Of a stretch of DNA of 43,364 nt, positions 33,503 to 41,800 are shown piece by piece. Under the pieces are notes generated by a model that saw only the letters and a program-made list of their open reading frames with translations, was not told where the DNA came from and ran no database searches. How positions within the stretch are numbered: position 1 is the stretch's first letter; each line of letters opens with the position of its first letter. A program made the translations under genes and the position numbers. This DNA is from Thiotrichales bacterium (GTDB lineage: Bacteria > Pseudomonadota > Gammaproteobacteria > Francisellales > CACEW01): NCBI GenBank assembly GCA_947478525.1, contig CANJVU010000019.1:1-43364 (forward strand), written 5' to 3'.

Positions 33503-34750
33503 ATGCCACGATTATTAACATCTGTATACGCCTGGGTCATTGTGATCATTGCTTCCTTAGCCTTTGCTATGGAATTCGCGTCGATGAATATTTTGAATAT
33601 CATCAACCAGGACTTAACGGTTCGATTCCACCTCACGGATACGCGACTGGGTTGGTTTTCTGCAACCTATTTTATCGCCAACGTGTTATTTATTCCCGTC
33701 AGCGGTATCCTGCTCGATAAATTTTCAGCTAAATGGTTGCTGGTATTGTCAGTGATCTTGTCGGTAGTAGGTATTAGCTTTCTCGGTTATGCGCCCTTCT
33801 GGTTGGCGGTGTTGCTGCGGTTTGTCTCAGGCGCTTGCAACCCTTTAACCATCTTGGGAGCAATGCGCATTGCGTATAATTGGTTACCTTCCGCGCGTTG
33901 GGGGTTGGCGAGCAGTTTGGTGGTGTCGTTGGGGATGTTGGGGGGGTTGGCTTCGCAAGACCCATTGGCTTATTTATTGCAGAACATTGAATGGCAGCAA
34001 GCGTTGTTATGGTTTTTGCTGGTAGGCGTGGTGATCGCCATTTTAATGATGGTGATTGTGCGGGAAAGCCCGAAAGCGTTATTCAACGTATTGCATCAGC
34101 AACGTGAGAAACTCAATATTGTGGCAGGGGTTAAACACGTCGTTGGCAATCTACAAAACTGGCGTGCGGGGTTGTTTACTGCGGGTATGAACACCCCGGT
34201 CAATTTGCTCGGTGGGTTGTGGGGTGTCGCCTATGTGATGGCAGCGTTTCATGTTTCACATTTTCAAGCGACGTTGATGATGTCAGTGTTATTTGTGGGT
34301 GCAGCGATTGGGGGCATTGTTTTGGGATTGGCGTCTGATTTATTGCATCGCCGTAAAGTGGTTTGCATTCTATCAGCGTTGGTTACCTTGGCATTGTTGG
34401 CGTATCTCATGTTAGGTCAATCTGCTGATATGGCCGCATTAGAAGTCATCGTATTTTGCCTGGGTTTTTTGTCAAGCGCGCAAGACTTGTCATACGCAGT
34501 CGCTTCTGAAAGCAGCGCGCCACAATACACCGGTATGTCAATTGCAATGATTGCTTTGGCGGTACAAGCATCTGGGTTAATCTTTCAGCCACTCTCTGGT
34601 TATTTGATTGATTTAACCCACCCTGTCGCCGGCCAGTTGGTCTTCGCCAATTTCAATTATTTTATCTGGATCTTCCCGGCGATGGCTTTATTGGCGTTAA
34701 TTATGGCGCTGTGGATGAAAGAGACACATTGTCAGCGGACGTGGGATTGA
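33503..34750 (+). CDS. MFS transporter
   Basis: This 415-residue major facilitator superfamily carrier starts at the ATG at 33503, with AGGA about 5 bases upstream; a GTG at 33491 continues the frame but overlaps the hydrolase stop. The loop 2-3 motif is GILLDKFSAKWLL, and the matching half-motif is SDLLHRRKVV. It resembles the carrier at 1970-3262 in layout and in the final W-M-K-E-T-H-C, suggesting paralogues. The substrate is unknown. It lies 4 bases before murG, where ftsW stands in most gammaproteobacterial dcw clusters. Confidence 0.87.
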   Translation: MPRLLTSVYAWVIVIIASLAFAMEFASMNILNIINQDLTVRFHLTDTRLGWFSATYFIANVLFIPVSGILLDKFSAKWLLVLSVILSVVGISFLGYAPFWLAVLLRFVSGACNPLTILGAMRIAYNWLPSARWGLASSLVVSLGMLGGLASQDPLAYLLQNIEWQQALLWFLLVGVVIAILMMVIVRESPKALFNVLHQQREKLNIVAGVKHVVGNLQNWRAGLFTAGMNTPVNLLGGLWGVAYVMAAFHVSHFQATLMMSVLFVGAAIGGIVLGLASDLLHRRKVVCILSALVTLALLAYLMLGQSADMAALEVIVFCLGFLSSAQDLSYAVASESSAPQYTGMSIAMIALAVQASGLIFQPLSGYLIDLTHPVAGQLVFANFNYFIWIFPAMALLALIMALWMKETHCQRTWD

Positions 34751-34754
34751 TTTT

Positions 34755-35852
34755 ATGAAAACCCATCGTATCTTGATCATGGCTGGCGGCACTGGCGGTC
34801 ATGTGTTTCCGGCATTAGCATTGGCAGAGGCGTTACGCGCTAAAGGTCACCAAGTTACCTGGCTGGGCACGGCCAATAAAATCGAAGCTAAAGTGGTACC
34901 GCAAGCTCGGTTTGAAATTGATTTTCTGAGTATTTCATCGCTACGCGGTAAAGGTTTTTTTACTTATATTGGTACGTTATTTCGCTTATGGCGTGCGGTG
35001 CATCAGGCGGTGCGGGTGATGCAACAACGTAAGCCGGAGTTGGTAATTGGTTTAGGAGGCTTTGCTGCAGGACCAGGCGGGTTGGCGGCGCGTAAGTTAA
35101 AAATTCCGCTGGTGATTCATGAGCAGAATGCGTTGGCTGGGTTGACCAATCGCGTATTGGCACATTTTGCTACAAGGGTTTATACTGGGTTTGATGGGGC
35201 GTTTGCCAATAAGAAAATTAAAACGGAAACGGTGGGTAATCCGTTGCGGGAAAGTTTTGTGAAGGCGGTGAATAAAGCCGCGATAAATCGCGTCTCTACT
35301 GATTTATTGCACATTTTGGTTGTTGGTGGCAGCCTGGGTGCATCAGCACTCAATCAAATCGTTCCCAAGGCATTGGCATTATTGCCAGCAGGGCATTTTG
35401 AAATCTGGCATCAGACCGGTGAAAAAACCCTGGCGATGACGCAAGATAATTACCAGCAAGTTAATGTGCCAGCCAAAGTGCTGAGTTTTATTGACGATAT
35501 GCCGACGGCGTATCAATGGGCGGATGTGGTGATCTGTCGCGCGGGTGCCTTGACGGTGGCAGAATTGGCAGCGATGGGTAAGGCGGCGATTTTGGTGCCA
35601 TTACCTAGTGCGGCGGACGATCATCAGCGCTATAATGCAGAATATCTGTCAAAGCAAGGGGCAGGGATTTGTCTGTTACAAAAAGACCTGACGCCAGAGC
35701 ATTTGGCAGCACAGCTAACACCGTGGCTCACCGATCTTACTGCATTGACTCAATTGGGGCAGCAAGCGAGGCGGTTGGCGCGTTTAGATGCGACCGTAAT
35801 ATTGGCAAAAAAATGTGAGCAGTTACTCAATGAAATCAAAAAACCAGCCTAA
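34755..35852 (+). CDS. murG: UDP-N-acetylglucosamine--lipid I transferase MurG
   Basis: MurG is a GT28 glycosyltransferase on the cytoplasmic face of the inner membrane that adds GlcNAc to lipid I, giving lipid II. The 365-residue protein has the N-terminal glycine loop MAGGTGGHVFPALALAEAL, then GLGGFAAGPGGLAARKL and IHEQNALAGLTNRVL. The C-terminal domain has GGSLGASALNQIVP and the UDP-sugar site CRAGALTVAELAAMGKAAIL with PLPSAADDHQ. It overlaps murC by 23 bases. Confidence 0.98.
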   Translation: MKTHRILIMAGGTGGHVFPALALAEALRAKGHQVTWLGTANKIEAKVVPQARFEIDFLSISSLRGKGFFTYIGTLFRLWRAVHQAVRVMQQRKPELVIGLGGFAAGPGGLAARKLKIPLVIHEQNALAGLTNRVLAHFATRVYTGFDGAFANKKIKTETVGNPLRESFVKAVNKAAINRVSTDLLHILVVGGSLGASALNQIVPKALALLPAGHFEIWHQTGEKTLAMTQDNYQQVNVPAKVLSFIDDMPTAYQWADVVICRAGALTVAELAAMGKAAILVPLPSAADDHQRYNAEYLSKQGAGICLLQKDLTPEHLAAQLTPWLTDLTALTQLGQQARRLARLDATVILAKKCEQLLNEIKKPA

Positions 35853-37269
35853 CAGTCCCTTTTTCACCTGGTGTGCAGCGCTACGTCAGCAGCGGATTCG
35901 CCGGTTTCATTTTATTGGCATCGGTGGTGCAGGAATGTGTGGTTTGGCTGAATTGGTCCATGGTTTAGGGTTTGATGTATCAGGTTCTGATCAACAACAT
36001 TCGGTAGTATTAACACGTTTATCAGGACAAGGCATTGTCACGCATATTGGCCATAATGCCGAGCATTGCACGGGTGTTGATGTGGTGGTAATGTCGACGG
36101 CCATCAGTGCCAATAATCCTGAATTGATTTATGCACAGCAGCATCATATTCCCATCTTACGTCGAGGGGAATTGCTCGGTGAGTTGATGCGTTACCATTA
36201 TGCCATTTCAGTCTGTGGTTCACATGGCAAGACCACCACCAGCAGTTTGATGGCTTGTGTATTTTTGGCAGCAAACACCGATCCTACGGCTTCTATTGGC
36301 GGTCGCGTCGAGCAATGGAACACCAACACCCATTTGGGTGATGGTCAGTATTTTATTGCCGAAGCCGATGAATCGGATGCGACCATGTTGCATCAAAATC
36401 CTACCGTGGTGGTGGTGAATAACGTCGATGCCGATCATATGGATACTTACGGCCAAGACTTGAACCTGTTGCATCAGACGTTTATTCATTTTATTGAAAA
36501 AGTGCCGTTTTATGGTGTGGCGATTGTGGGTATCGATGACCCTGGTATTCAAGCGATGATCCCGAAAATCACTGTGCCGAAATTAACTTTTGGCTTTGCG
36601 GAACAGGCGGATGTGCGCGCTACTCACCTGCGTGCTGACGGCTGGCAGACGCATTTTGTGGTGCATTATCGGCAACAGCTTTCTTTTGAAGTCACGCTTA
36701 ATTTGCCTGGAAAACACAATGTGCTCAATGCGCTAGGGGTTATTGCAGCAGCATTATTTTGCGGGCTCGATCGAGTGCATATCCAAGCGGCATTAATGCA
36801 TTTTCAAGGTGTGCATCGGCGTAATCAATTTTATGGCGAGTTACCTTATGCCGGCAGAACGATTGCGTTGATTGATGATTATGGTCATCATCCCGCTGAA
36901 ATCAGTGCAACTTTACAAGCATTACGTGCCGTCTGGCCAGCGCGGCGCTTAGTATTGATTTATCAATTGCATCGCTATACCCGTACCCGTGATTTGCTGG
37001 TGGACTTTATTCGCGAACTATCACAAGCCGATCAAGTGGTGCTGATGGACATTTATGCTGCCAGTGAGGCTCCGCTTGAAGGTGTTAACGCCAATAGCAT
37101 CTTGTCACACCTCCCCAAAACCGCGTATTATGCGCCGAAAGCGGAAGATGTGATGGCGTTGTTGCCCACCATGCTCAAAGCTGGCGATGTTTTGGTGGTG
37201 ATGGGCGCGGGTGACATTGCGGTGTTGCCAAAACAAATTCATGAATGGATCAAGCAAGGGGCGAAATAG
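35830..37269 (+). CDS. murC: UDP-N-acetylmuramate--L-alanine ligase
   Basis: MurC attaches L-alanine to UDP-MurNAc in the cytosol, the first amino acid of the peptidoglycan stem. The 479-residue protein starts at the ATG at 35830 (a GTG at 35815 continues the frame). The UDP-binding IGIGGAGMCGLAEL is followed by the ATP loop VCGSHGKTTTSSLM, and EADESDATMLH and HNVLNALGVIAAA are the central motifs. DDYGHHPAEISATL marks the C-terminal domain. It overlaps the end of murG by 23 bases and is followed by murB after 2 bases. Confidence 0.98.
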   Translation: MKSKNQPNSPFFTWCAALRQQRIRRFHFIGIGGAGMCGLAELVHGLGFDVSGSDQQHSVVLTRLSGQGIVTHIGHNAEHCTGVDVVVMSTAISANNPELIYAQQHHIPILRRGELLGELMRYHYAISVCGSHGKTTTSSLMACVFLAANTDPTASIGGRVEQWNTNTHLGDGQYFIAEADESDATMLHQNPTVVVVNNVDADHMDTYGQDLNLLHQTFIHFIEKVPFYGVAIVGIDDPGIQAMIPKITVPKLTFGFAEQADVRATHLRADGWQTHFVVHYRQQLSFEVTLNLPGKHNVLNALGVIAAALFCGLDRVHIQAALMHFQGVHRRNQFYGELPYAGRTIALIDDYGHHPAEISATLQALRAVWPARRLVLIYQLHRYTRTRDLLVDFIRELSQADQVVLMDIYAASEAPLEGVNANSILSHLPKTAYYAPKAEDVMALLPTMLKAGDVLVVMGAGDIAVLPKQIHEWIKQGAK

Positions 37270-37271
37270 CC

Positions 37272-38156
37272 ATGAGTGCAAAACGCGATTTAGAAAAAGG
37301 ACAATTACACACTAATGTTAATTTGGCATCCTTTACCAGCTGGCAGCTGGGGGGCAATGCCGAGCGGTTTTATTGGCCGTTAGATTTAGAGGATTTACAA
37401 CAATTTTTGAAAAAACTCCCTGCCGATGAAAAAATTACCTGGCTCGGTTTAGGCAGTAACGTGCTGGTTCCAGATGAAGGCATTAAAGGCATGGTGATCA
37501 TTACCCAAGGTGCACTAAAAGAAATGGAATTAATCGAGCCAACCTTGGTGTATGCGCAAGCGGGTATTTCCTGCGCGCAAGTGGCGAGGTTTGGCGCGCG
37601 TAACAATTTAGTCACTGGCGAATTTTTAGCAGGCATTCCTGGTTCCGTCGGTGGAGCGCTGTGGATGAACGCCGGTGCATTTGGTGGCGAAACCTGGCAG
37701 CGTATCGAATATGTTGACACCATCAATCGTCAGGGCGAAATCAAGCGCCGTTCTCCCAGCGAATTCACTATTCACTATCGCAAAACCGAAGGCTTGGCGC
37801 CCAATGAGTGGTTTGTCGCTGGTGCTTTTCGTTTTCAACCAGGTAATGGCGAAGAGGGCTTAGCCAACATTAAAGCATTATTAGAAAAACGTGCGCAAAC
37901 CCAACCAACGGGAGAGCCCAGCTGTGGTTCGACTTTTAAAAACCCACCGGGAGATTATGCCGGTCGCTTGATTGAAAGTTTAGGCTTAAAAGGCCATCAA
38001 ATTGGCCAGGCGCGGATTTCACCGAAACATGCCAATTTTATCATCAATCTGGGCGGCGCTACTGCCAAAGATATGAAGGAGATGATTGCCTTTGTGCAGC
38101 AGAAAGTTAAAGAGGCGTATGGTATTGAACTGCATCCTGAGGTGCAGAGGTTATAA
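37272..38156 (+). CDS. murB: UDP-N-acetylenolpyruvoylglucosamine reductase
   Basis: MurB reduces UDP-GlcNAc-enolpyruvate to UDP-MurNAc with NADPH and FAD. The 294-residue form is the short type II (Gram-positive-like) MurB. The FAD loop is WLGLGSNVLVPDEG, then LAGIPGSVGGALWMNAGAFG, and the catalytic serine region is CGSTFKNPPGDYAGRLIE. The C-terminal glutamate is in IELHPEVQRL. The ATG at 37272 lies 2 bases after murC. In most relatives ddl and ftsQ-ftsA-ftsZ follow; here an unrelated ATPase gene converges, overlapping by 6 bases. Confidence 0.98.
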   Translation: MSAKRDLEKGQLHTNVNLASFTSWQLGGNAERFYWPLDLEDLQQFLKKLPADEKITWLGLGSNVLVPDEGIKGMVIITQGALKEMELIEPTLVYAQAGISCAQVARFGARNNLVTGEFLAGIPGSVGGALWMNAGAFGGETWQRIEYVDTINRQGEIKRRSPSEFTIHYRKTEGLAPNEWFVAGAFRFQPGNGEEGLANIKALLEKRAQTQPTGEPSCGSTFKNPPGDYAGRLIESLGLKGHQIGQARISPKHANFIINLGGATAKDMKEMIAFVQQKVKEAYGIELHPEVQRL

Positions 38157-39302
38157 ATTTACCTTAACTTCTGGATTAAGTTGTTGTAAGAAACTGTCCA
38201 CTGGCAAACAGAGAATATTGCCTTTTTTTAGCCTTTCTTTACCTCGATATAACAATAGCAGCATGGCTTCTGGATAATCTTCACCAAACGCTTTTAAACC
38301 GTTTAAATCTTTTGGGCGTATCTGAGTAGTGTTTTTTACTTCAATCGCCCAGAAGGTGGATTGGCCATAGACAATAAAATCGATTTCATTGCCAGCACGG
38401 GTGCGCCAATAGCTGAGCATATACGGCGTTGTTTGGTAGTCAATCCAAGCGCGTAGCTGTTGCGCCACTAAACCTTCCAATGCAGGGCCTGCTAATTCAC
38501 TGGCGGTATCTAAAGGGCCTTGGGCGCGTAAAAAACGAAATACCCCGGTGTCAAATAAATAAAATTTGGGGTGACTTACCATTTCGCGTTGAGCACGCTT
38601 GGTAAAAACGGGCAAAGTAAAACTAAGCAGCAAGTCTTCTAAAATGGATAAATATGACTCCACAATTTTTCGAGAAATGGCGCATTCACGAGCAATGTTA
38701 CTGACGTTGAGCTGTTGGCCATGAGAAAAACTGGCCACTTCCAAAAAGCGTGAAAAATTTCCGACGTTGCGCACCAGTCCTTCGGTTTGCACTTCTTCTT
38801 TTAGATATAACGCTACATAAGCGCGTAATTTTTCCAGAGGATTTTTACTGTCCAAAATTACGGGTAAGAGGCCATATTCCAGCGCAGCATTTAGATCAAA
38901 TTGAGTGTGCAATTCGGTTGCTAAAAAAGGGTGCAAGTGTCGAATAATGGCACGACCTGCAAGCAAGTTTACTCCAGCGCGTTTTAACTTACGTGCACTA
39001 GAGCCCGTGAGGATAAACTGTATCCCTAATTTTTGTTCAATCAACTCATGAACGACACTGAGCAAATCGGGTACTTTTTGAATTTCATCAATCACCACTT
39101 TTTTAGCAGGATGCGCCTTGATAAATTCTTTTAAGCGTTCAGGTCGGGCACTATATTCTCGACTGACTGCAGGGTCTAAAAGGTTGATGACCAGCGCCTG
39201 TTTGCAAACATGAGTAAGCCAGGTGGATTTTCCAGTGCCACGCGGGCCAAACAGGAAAAAGCTATCGGTGGGAAAGTGAATCAAGCGCTGAACAAAGGAC
39301 AT
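38151..39302 (-). CDS. AAA_14/DUF4143-family ATPase
   Basis: This 383-residue protein has an N-terminal P-loop ATPase domain (Walker A LFGPRGTGKSTWL at about 17-29; Walker B VVIDEIQKVPDL; sensor FILTGSSARKL) and a C-terminal DUF4143 domain with a nuclease-like core, YWRTRAGNEIDFIVYGQ and AIEVKNT. The E-V-K and D residues fit a PD-(D/E)XK-like fold. Such genes are common, patchily distributed, and of unknown function. It stands alone, converging on murB, between envelope genes and xerC, so it looks like a later arrival. It has no toxin or transposase neighbour. Confidence 0.9.
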   Translation of the reverse strand: MSFVQRLIHFPTDSFFLFGPRGTGKSTWLTHVCKQALVINLLDPAVSREYSARPERLKEFIKAHPAKKVVIDEIQKVPDLLSVVHELIEQKLGIQFILTGSSARKLKRAGVNLLAGRAIIRHLHPFLATELHTQFDLNAALEYGLLPVILDSKNPLEKLRAYVALYLKEEVQTEGLVRNVGNFSRFLEVASFSHGQQLNVSNIARECAISRKIVESYLSILEDLLLSFTLPVFTKRAQREMVSHPKFYLFDTGVFRFLRAQGPLDTASELAGPALEGLVAQQLRAWIDYQTTPYMLSYWRTRAGNEIDFIVYGQSTFWAIEVKNTTQIRPKDLNGLKAFGEDYPEAMLLLLYRGKERLKKGNILCLPVDSFLQQLNPEVKVNL

Positions 39303-39408
39303 AATGAAATTTCCGTAGAATTTTTAATATACTATCATTTTTTACCTGAAAAGTAAATATTGAGACGCAATTTTTACCTACGAAGAAAATTATTAACAGT
39401 TAAATGGA

Positions 39409-40299
39409 TTACTTTTTCTTCGCCCGTGGGTGGGCTTTGTCATAAACATCGGCTAAATGTTGAAAATCCAGATGAGTGTAGATTTGTGTGGTAGCGATGT
39501 CACTATGGCCCAACAGTTCCTGCACTGCGCGTAAATCATGGCTGGATTCCAGCAGGTGCGTGGCAAAAGAGTGGCGTAGCATATGTGGATGTAGATGTTG
39601 CGTAGCGTGAAGGTTGCCCCAGCGCGCCATGCGCAATTGCACCGCGCGGGAGGTGAGTGGGGTGCCTTTGTGGCTGATGAATAGGGTCATATCGCCGGGT
39701 TTGGCAAACGCTTCGCGGATCACTAGCCATTTTTCAATCGCTTGATGGGCTTTTTCACCCACGGGAATCATGCGGGTCTTTTTACCTTTACCGGTCACCG
39801 TCATCATGCCGGCACGAAAGTCGATGTCATATAATTTCACTGAAAGCAATTCTGCCAGCCGTAATCCAGAAGAATAAATTAATTCCAACATTGCCAGATC
39901 ACGGACTTCAAATTCATCCTGTGGCGATTGATCCAAAATTTGCTGAGTTTGATCGACATCTGGTGCTTTTGGTAATTTACGCGCGGTTTTGGGTGCGGTT
40001 ACGCTGTTGGCAGGGTTTTGCGTAAATTGACCTTCGCGTAAACCCAACCGATAAAAGGTACGTACTGCGGATAACATACGCTGAATGCTTTTGCCGGATA
40101 AGCCATTTTGATGGCTATTTGCGACCCAATAACGTAAGATTTTTGGCGTGATGGCCTGCCAATCGGCAATTTGGCGCGATTCGGCAAATTTGGCCAAGTG
40201 TTCTAAATCGCGTTGATAATTAAGACAAGTATGTTCCGACAACTGTCGTTGCGTGCGCAGATGGGTGATAAACGGTTCAATGGCAGTTTTTAGGCTCAT
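39409..40299 (-). CDS. xerC: Tyrosine recombinase XerC
   Basis: XerC with XerD resolves chromosome dimers at dif during division. The 296-residue protein starts at the ATG at 40299, giving MSLKTAIEPFITHLRTQRQL, the usual N-terminal core-binding domain; the longer frame up to 40458 runs through lptM and is rejected. The catalytic residues are all present: R in SSGLRLAELL, K in TGKGKKTRMIP, H-x2-R in HMLRHSFATHLL, H in LGHSDIATTQIY, and the nucleophile Y in TQIYTH. It lies 5 bases after lptM. dapF and the DUF484 gene, which usually separate lptM and xerC, are missing. Confidence 0.97.
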   Translation of the reverse strand: MSLKTAIEPFITHLRTQRQLSEHTCLNYQRDLEHLAKFAESRQIADWQAITPKILRYWVANSHQNGLSGKSIQRMLSAVRTFYRLGLREGQFTQNPANSVTAPKTARKLPKAPDVDQTQQILDQSPQDEFEVRDLAMLELIYSSGLRLAELLSVKLYDIDFRAGMMTVTGKGKKTRMIPVGEKAHQAIEKWLVIREAFAKPGDMTLFISHKGTPLTSRAVQLRMARWGNLHATQHLHPHMLRHSFATHLLESSHDLRAVQELLGHSDIATTQIYTHLDFQHLADVYDKAHPRAKKK

Positions 40300-40304
40300 G
40301 GGGC

Positions 40305-40487
40305 TTATGACTGCGCCGTAGTTACTGGCGTGATTTTTAGGGGTGCAGGTGGCGGTGTAGCAGCCGGCGTTGCAACCGGTGGTTTTGCTGCTGAGGTTGG
40401 CGTCACCGGAGGTAAATACAATGCGCCGCTTTGGCCGCAACCCGTGAGCAGTAAACAAATTCCGGATAATAAAATAATTTTGTGCAT
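40305..40487 (-). CDS. lptM: LPS translocon maturation chaperone LptM (YifL)
   Basis: LptM is a small lipoprotein that assists the LptD-LptE outer-membrane translocon. The 60-residue protein has signal MHKIILLSGICLLLTGCG with lipobox LTGC, directly followed by the hallmark GQSGALYLPP. The rest is a proline/alanine-rich tail. In the wider family this short lipoprotein normally stands upstream of lysA/dapF or xerC; here it precedes xerC. Confidence 0.9.
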   Translation of the reverse strand: MHKIILLSGICLLLTGCGQSGALYLPPVTPTSAAKPPVATPAATPPPAPLKITPVTTAQS

Positions 40488-40562
40488 GATGACCTCAACA
40501 GTTGATGGCAGATCTACTGCATTGTAGCAAATGCTGCCATTCGATGTTGAATAATTTTTTGA

Positions 40563-40600
40563 CGTCGTCCTGACGCCTGCTTCGCGTTATCAGGATGACG
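40563..40600. repeat. Imperfect palindrome downstream of cydX
   Basis: CGTCGTCCTGA (40563-40573) and TCAGGATGACG (40590-40600) pair with one mismatch around a 16-base loop. No T-tract follows on either strand, so it resembles an interspersed repeat (CGTCATCCTGA type), not an intrinsic terminator. It may still protect the cydABX message end. Confidence 0.45.
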
Positions 40601-40605
40601 GTGGT

Positions 40606-40686
40606 TTATTTATCCAACCTGGAAGTAGCATACAAGCCAAACCCAACTGCAACAAAAGCGCTGACGATCCAAATGAGGTAAAACAT
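40606..40686 (-). CDS. cydX: Cytochrome bd oxidase small subunit CydX
   Basis: This 26-residue single-helix protein reads MFYLIWIVSAFVAVGFGLY, then ATSRLDK. The N-terminal M-x-Y-x2-W pattern and single membrane helix match CydX/YbgT, which stabilises the haems of cytochrome bd. It follows cydB by 13 bases, the standard cydA-cydB-cydX order. GGGAG stands about 8 bases before the ATG. Confidence 0.9.
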   Translation of the reverse strand: MFYLIWIVSAFVAVGFGLYATSRLDK

Positions 40687-40699
40687 GATTTATTACTCC

Positions 40700-41800
40700 C
40701 TAATACAATACATGATTTTCTTGTTCAATTTTTTCTACCGACATCTTGACGTCGCGTCCCCACATTTTGCGATAGACAAAATGGGTGTAGTAGAAAATCA
40801 CCGGCAGTATAATCACCGCACATACCAGAATCCCGATCAAGGATAGTTCAGAGCTGGTAGAGTTCCACACCACTAAGCTTTGTTCAGGATGAGTTGAAGA
40901 AATCATGATATAAGGGAACAGCGCGTAACCCATGGTGCCTAAAATTCCTAATACCGACACACAACTAAAGCTGAATGCTTTGACGACATGATTTTTTTGG
41001 CTGAAACGAACCGCACCAATGGCACCCAAAAAAGCCAGTAATGGTGCAAACCAGAGCCACCAATGATTGTTATAATTAACCAGCCATTGCGGCATCGTGA
41101 TCATCAACCAGATGCCAGCGGCCAAGAAGCTGAGCATCAATAAAATGGCCGATACTGTCAATACGGTTTTGGCGCGCGCCAAGATGACACCGCTGGTGCG
41201 CATCACCAAATAAGCTGAGCCGTGCATCAACATCATTAATACGCAGACTACGCCAACTAACAATGCAAACGGGCGTAGCAACATTAATAAGTCAATAAAT
41301 GCAGAAGGGTCATTGGGGTTGGCGCCGTACATAAAACGCAAAGTGATGGGGTCAACTTGGAACGGTACGCCTAAGAATAAATTACCAATCGCCACGCCAA
41401 TCACCAAAGCGGGGATAAAGCTGCCAACGCACAATGCCCAGTCCCAAAAGTTACGCCAGCATTGCGTTTCAATTTTGGAGCGGAATTCAAAGGCGACGGG
41501 GCGTAAAAACAAAGCCCATAACACCAGCAGAATGCCAAAATAAAAGCCAGAGAACGAAGCGGCGTAAACCCGCGGGAAGATTGCAAAAATAACGCCACCA
41601 GCGATTACCAGCCACACTTGGTTGCCATCCCAGGTCGGACCGACGGTGTTAATTACCACGCGGCGCTCCGCATCGGTTTTGCCAATAAATGGCACCAGCA
41701 TGCCAGCGCCTAAATCAAAGCCGCCGGTCACCGCAAACATAAACATCATCAAGCCAACCGCGAGCCACCCTAAACATTGTAATGTGCTATAAAAATCCAT
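40700..41800 (-). CDS. cydB: Cytochrome bd ubiquinol oxidase subunit II
   Basis: CydB is the second subunit of the quinol oxidase that reduces oxygen to water at low oxygen tension in the inner membrane. The 366-residue protein has about eight hydrophobic helices. It starts LQCLGWLAVGLMMFMFAVTG and contains GFDLGAGMLVPFIGKTD and VGPTWDGNQVWLV, the strongly conserved N-terminal region. The length is slightly below E. coli's 379. Its ATG shares one base with the cydA stop (TGATG), so translation is coupled to cydA. The gene itself is intact. If cydA is dead, CydB has no partner unless another copy exists. Confidence 0.97.
   Translation of the reverse strand: MDFYSTLQCLGWLAVGLMMFMFAVTGGFDLGAGMLVPFIGKTDAERRVVINTVGPTWDGNQVWLVIAGGVIFAIFPRVYAASFSGFYFGILLVLWALFLRPVAFEFRSKIETQCWRNFWDWALCVGSFIPALVIGVAIGNLFLGVPFQVDPITLRFMYGANPNDPSAFIDLLMLLRPFALLVGVVCVLMMLMHGSAYLVMRTSGVILARAKTVLTVSAILLMLSFLAAGIWLMITMPQWLVNYNNHWWLWFAPLLAFLGAIGAVRFSQKNHVVKAFSFSCVSVLGILGTMGYALFPYIMISSTHPEQSLVVWNSTSSELSLIGILVCAVIILPVIFYYTHFVYRKMWGRDVKMSVEKIEQENHVLY

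Noticed and set aside
40300..40458. Longer XerC start
   Set aside because: It would read through lptM in another frame; XerC homology begins at the ATG at 40299.
40563..40600. Rho-independent terminator for cydABX
   Set aside because: The stem is good, but no T-tract follows on the transcribed strand, so it is listed as a repeat.
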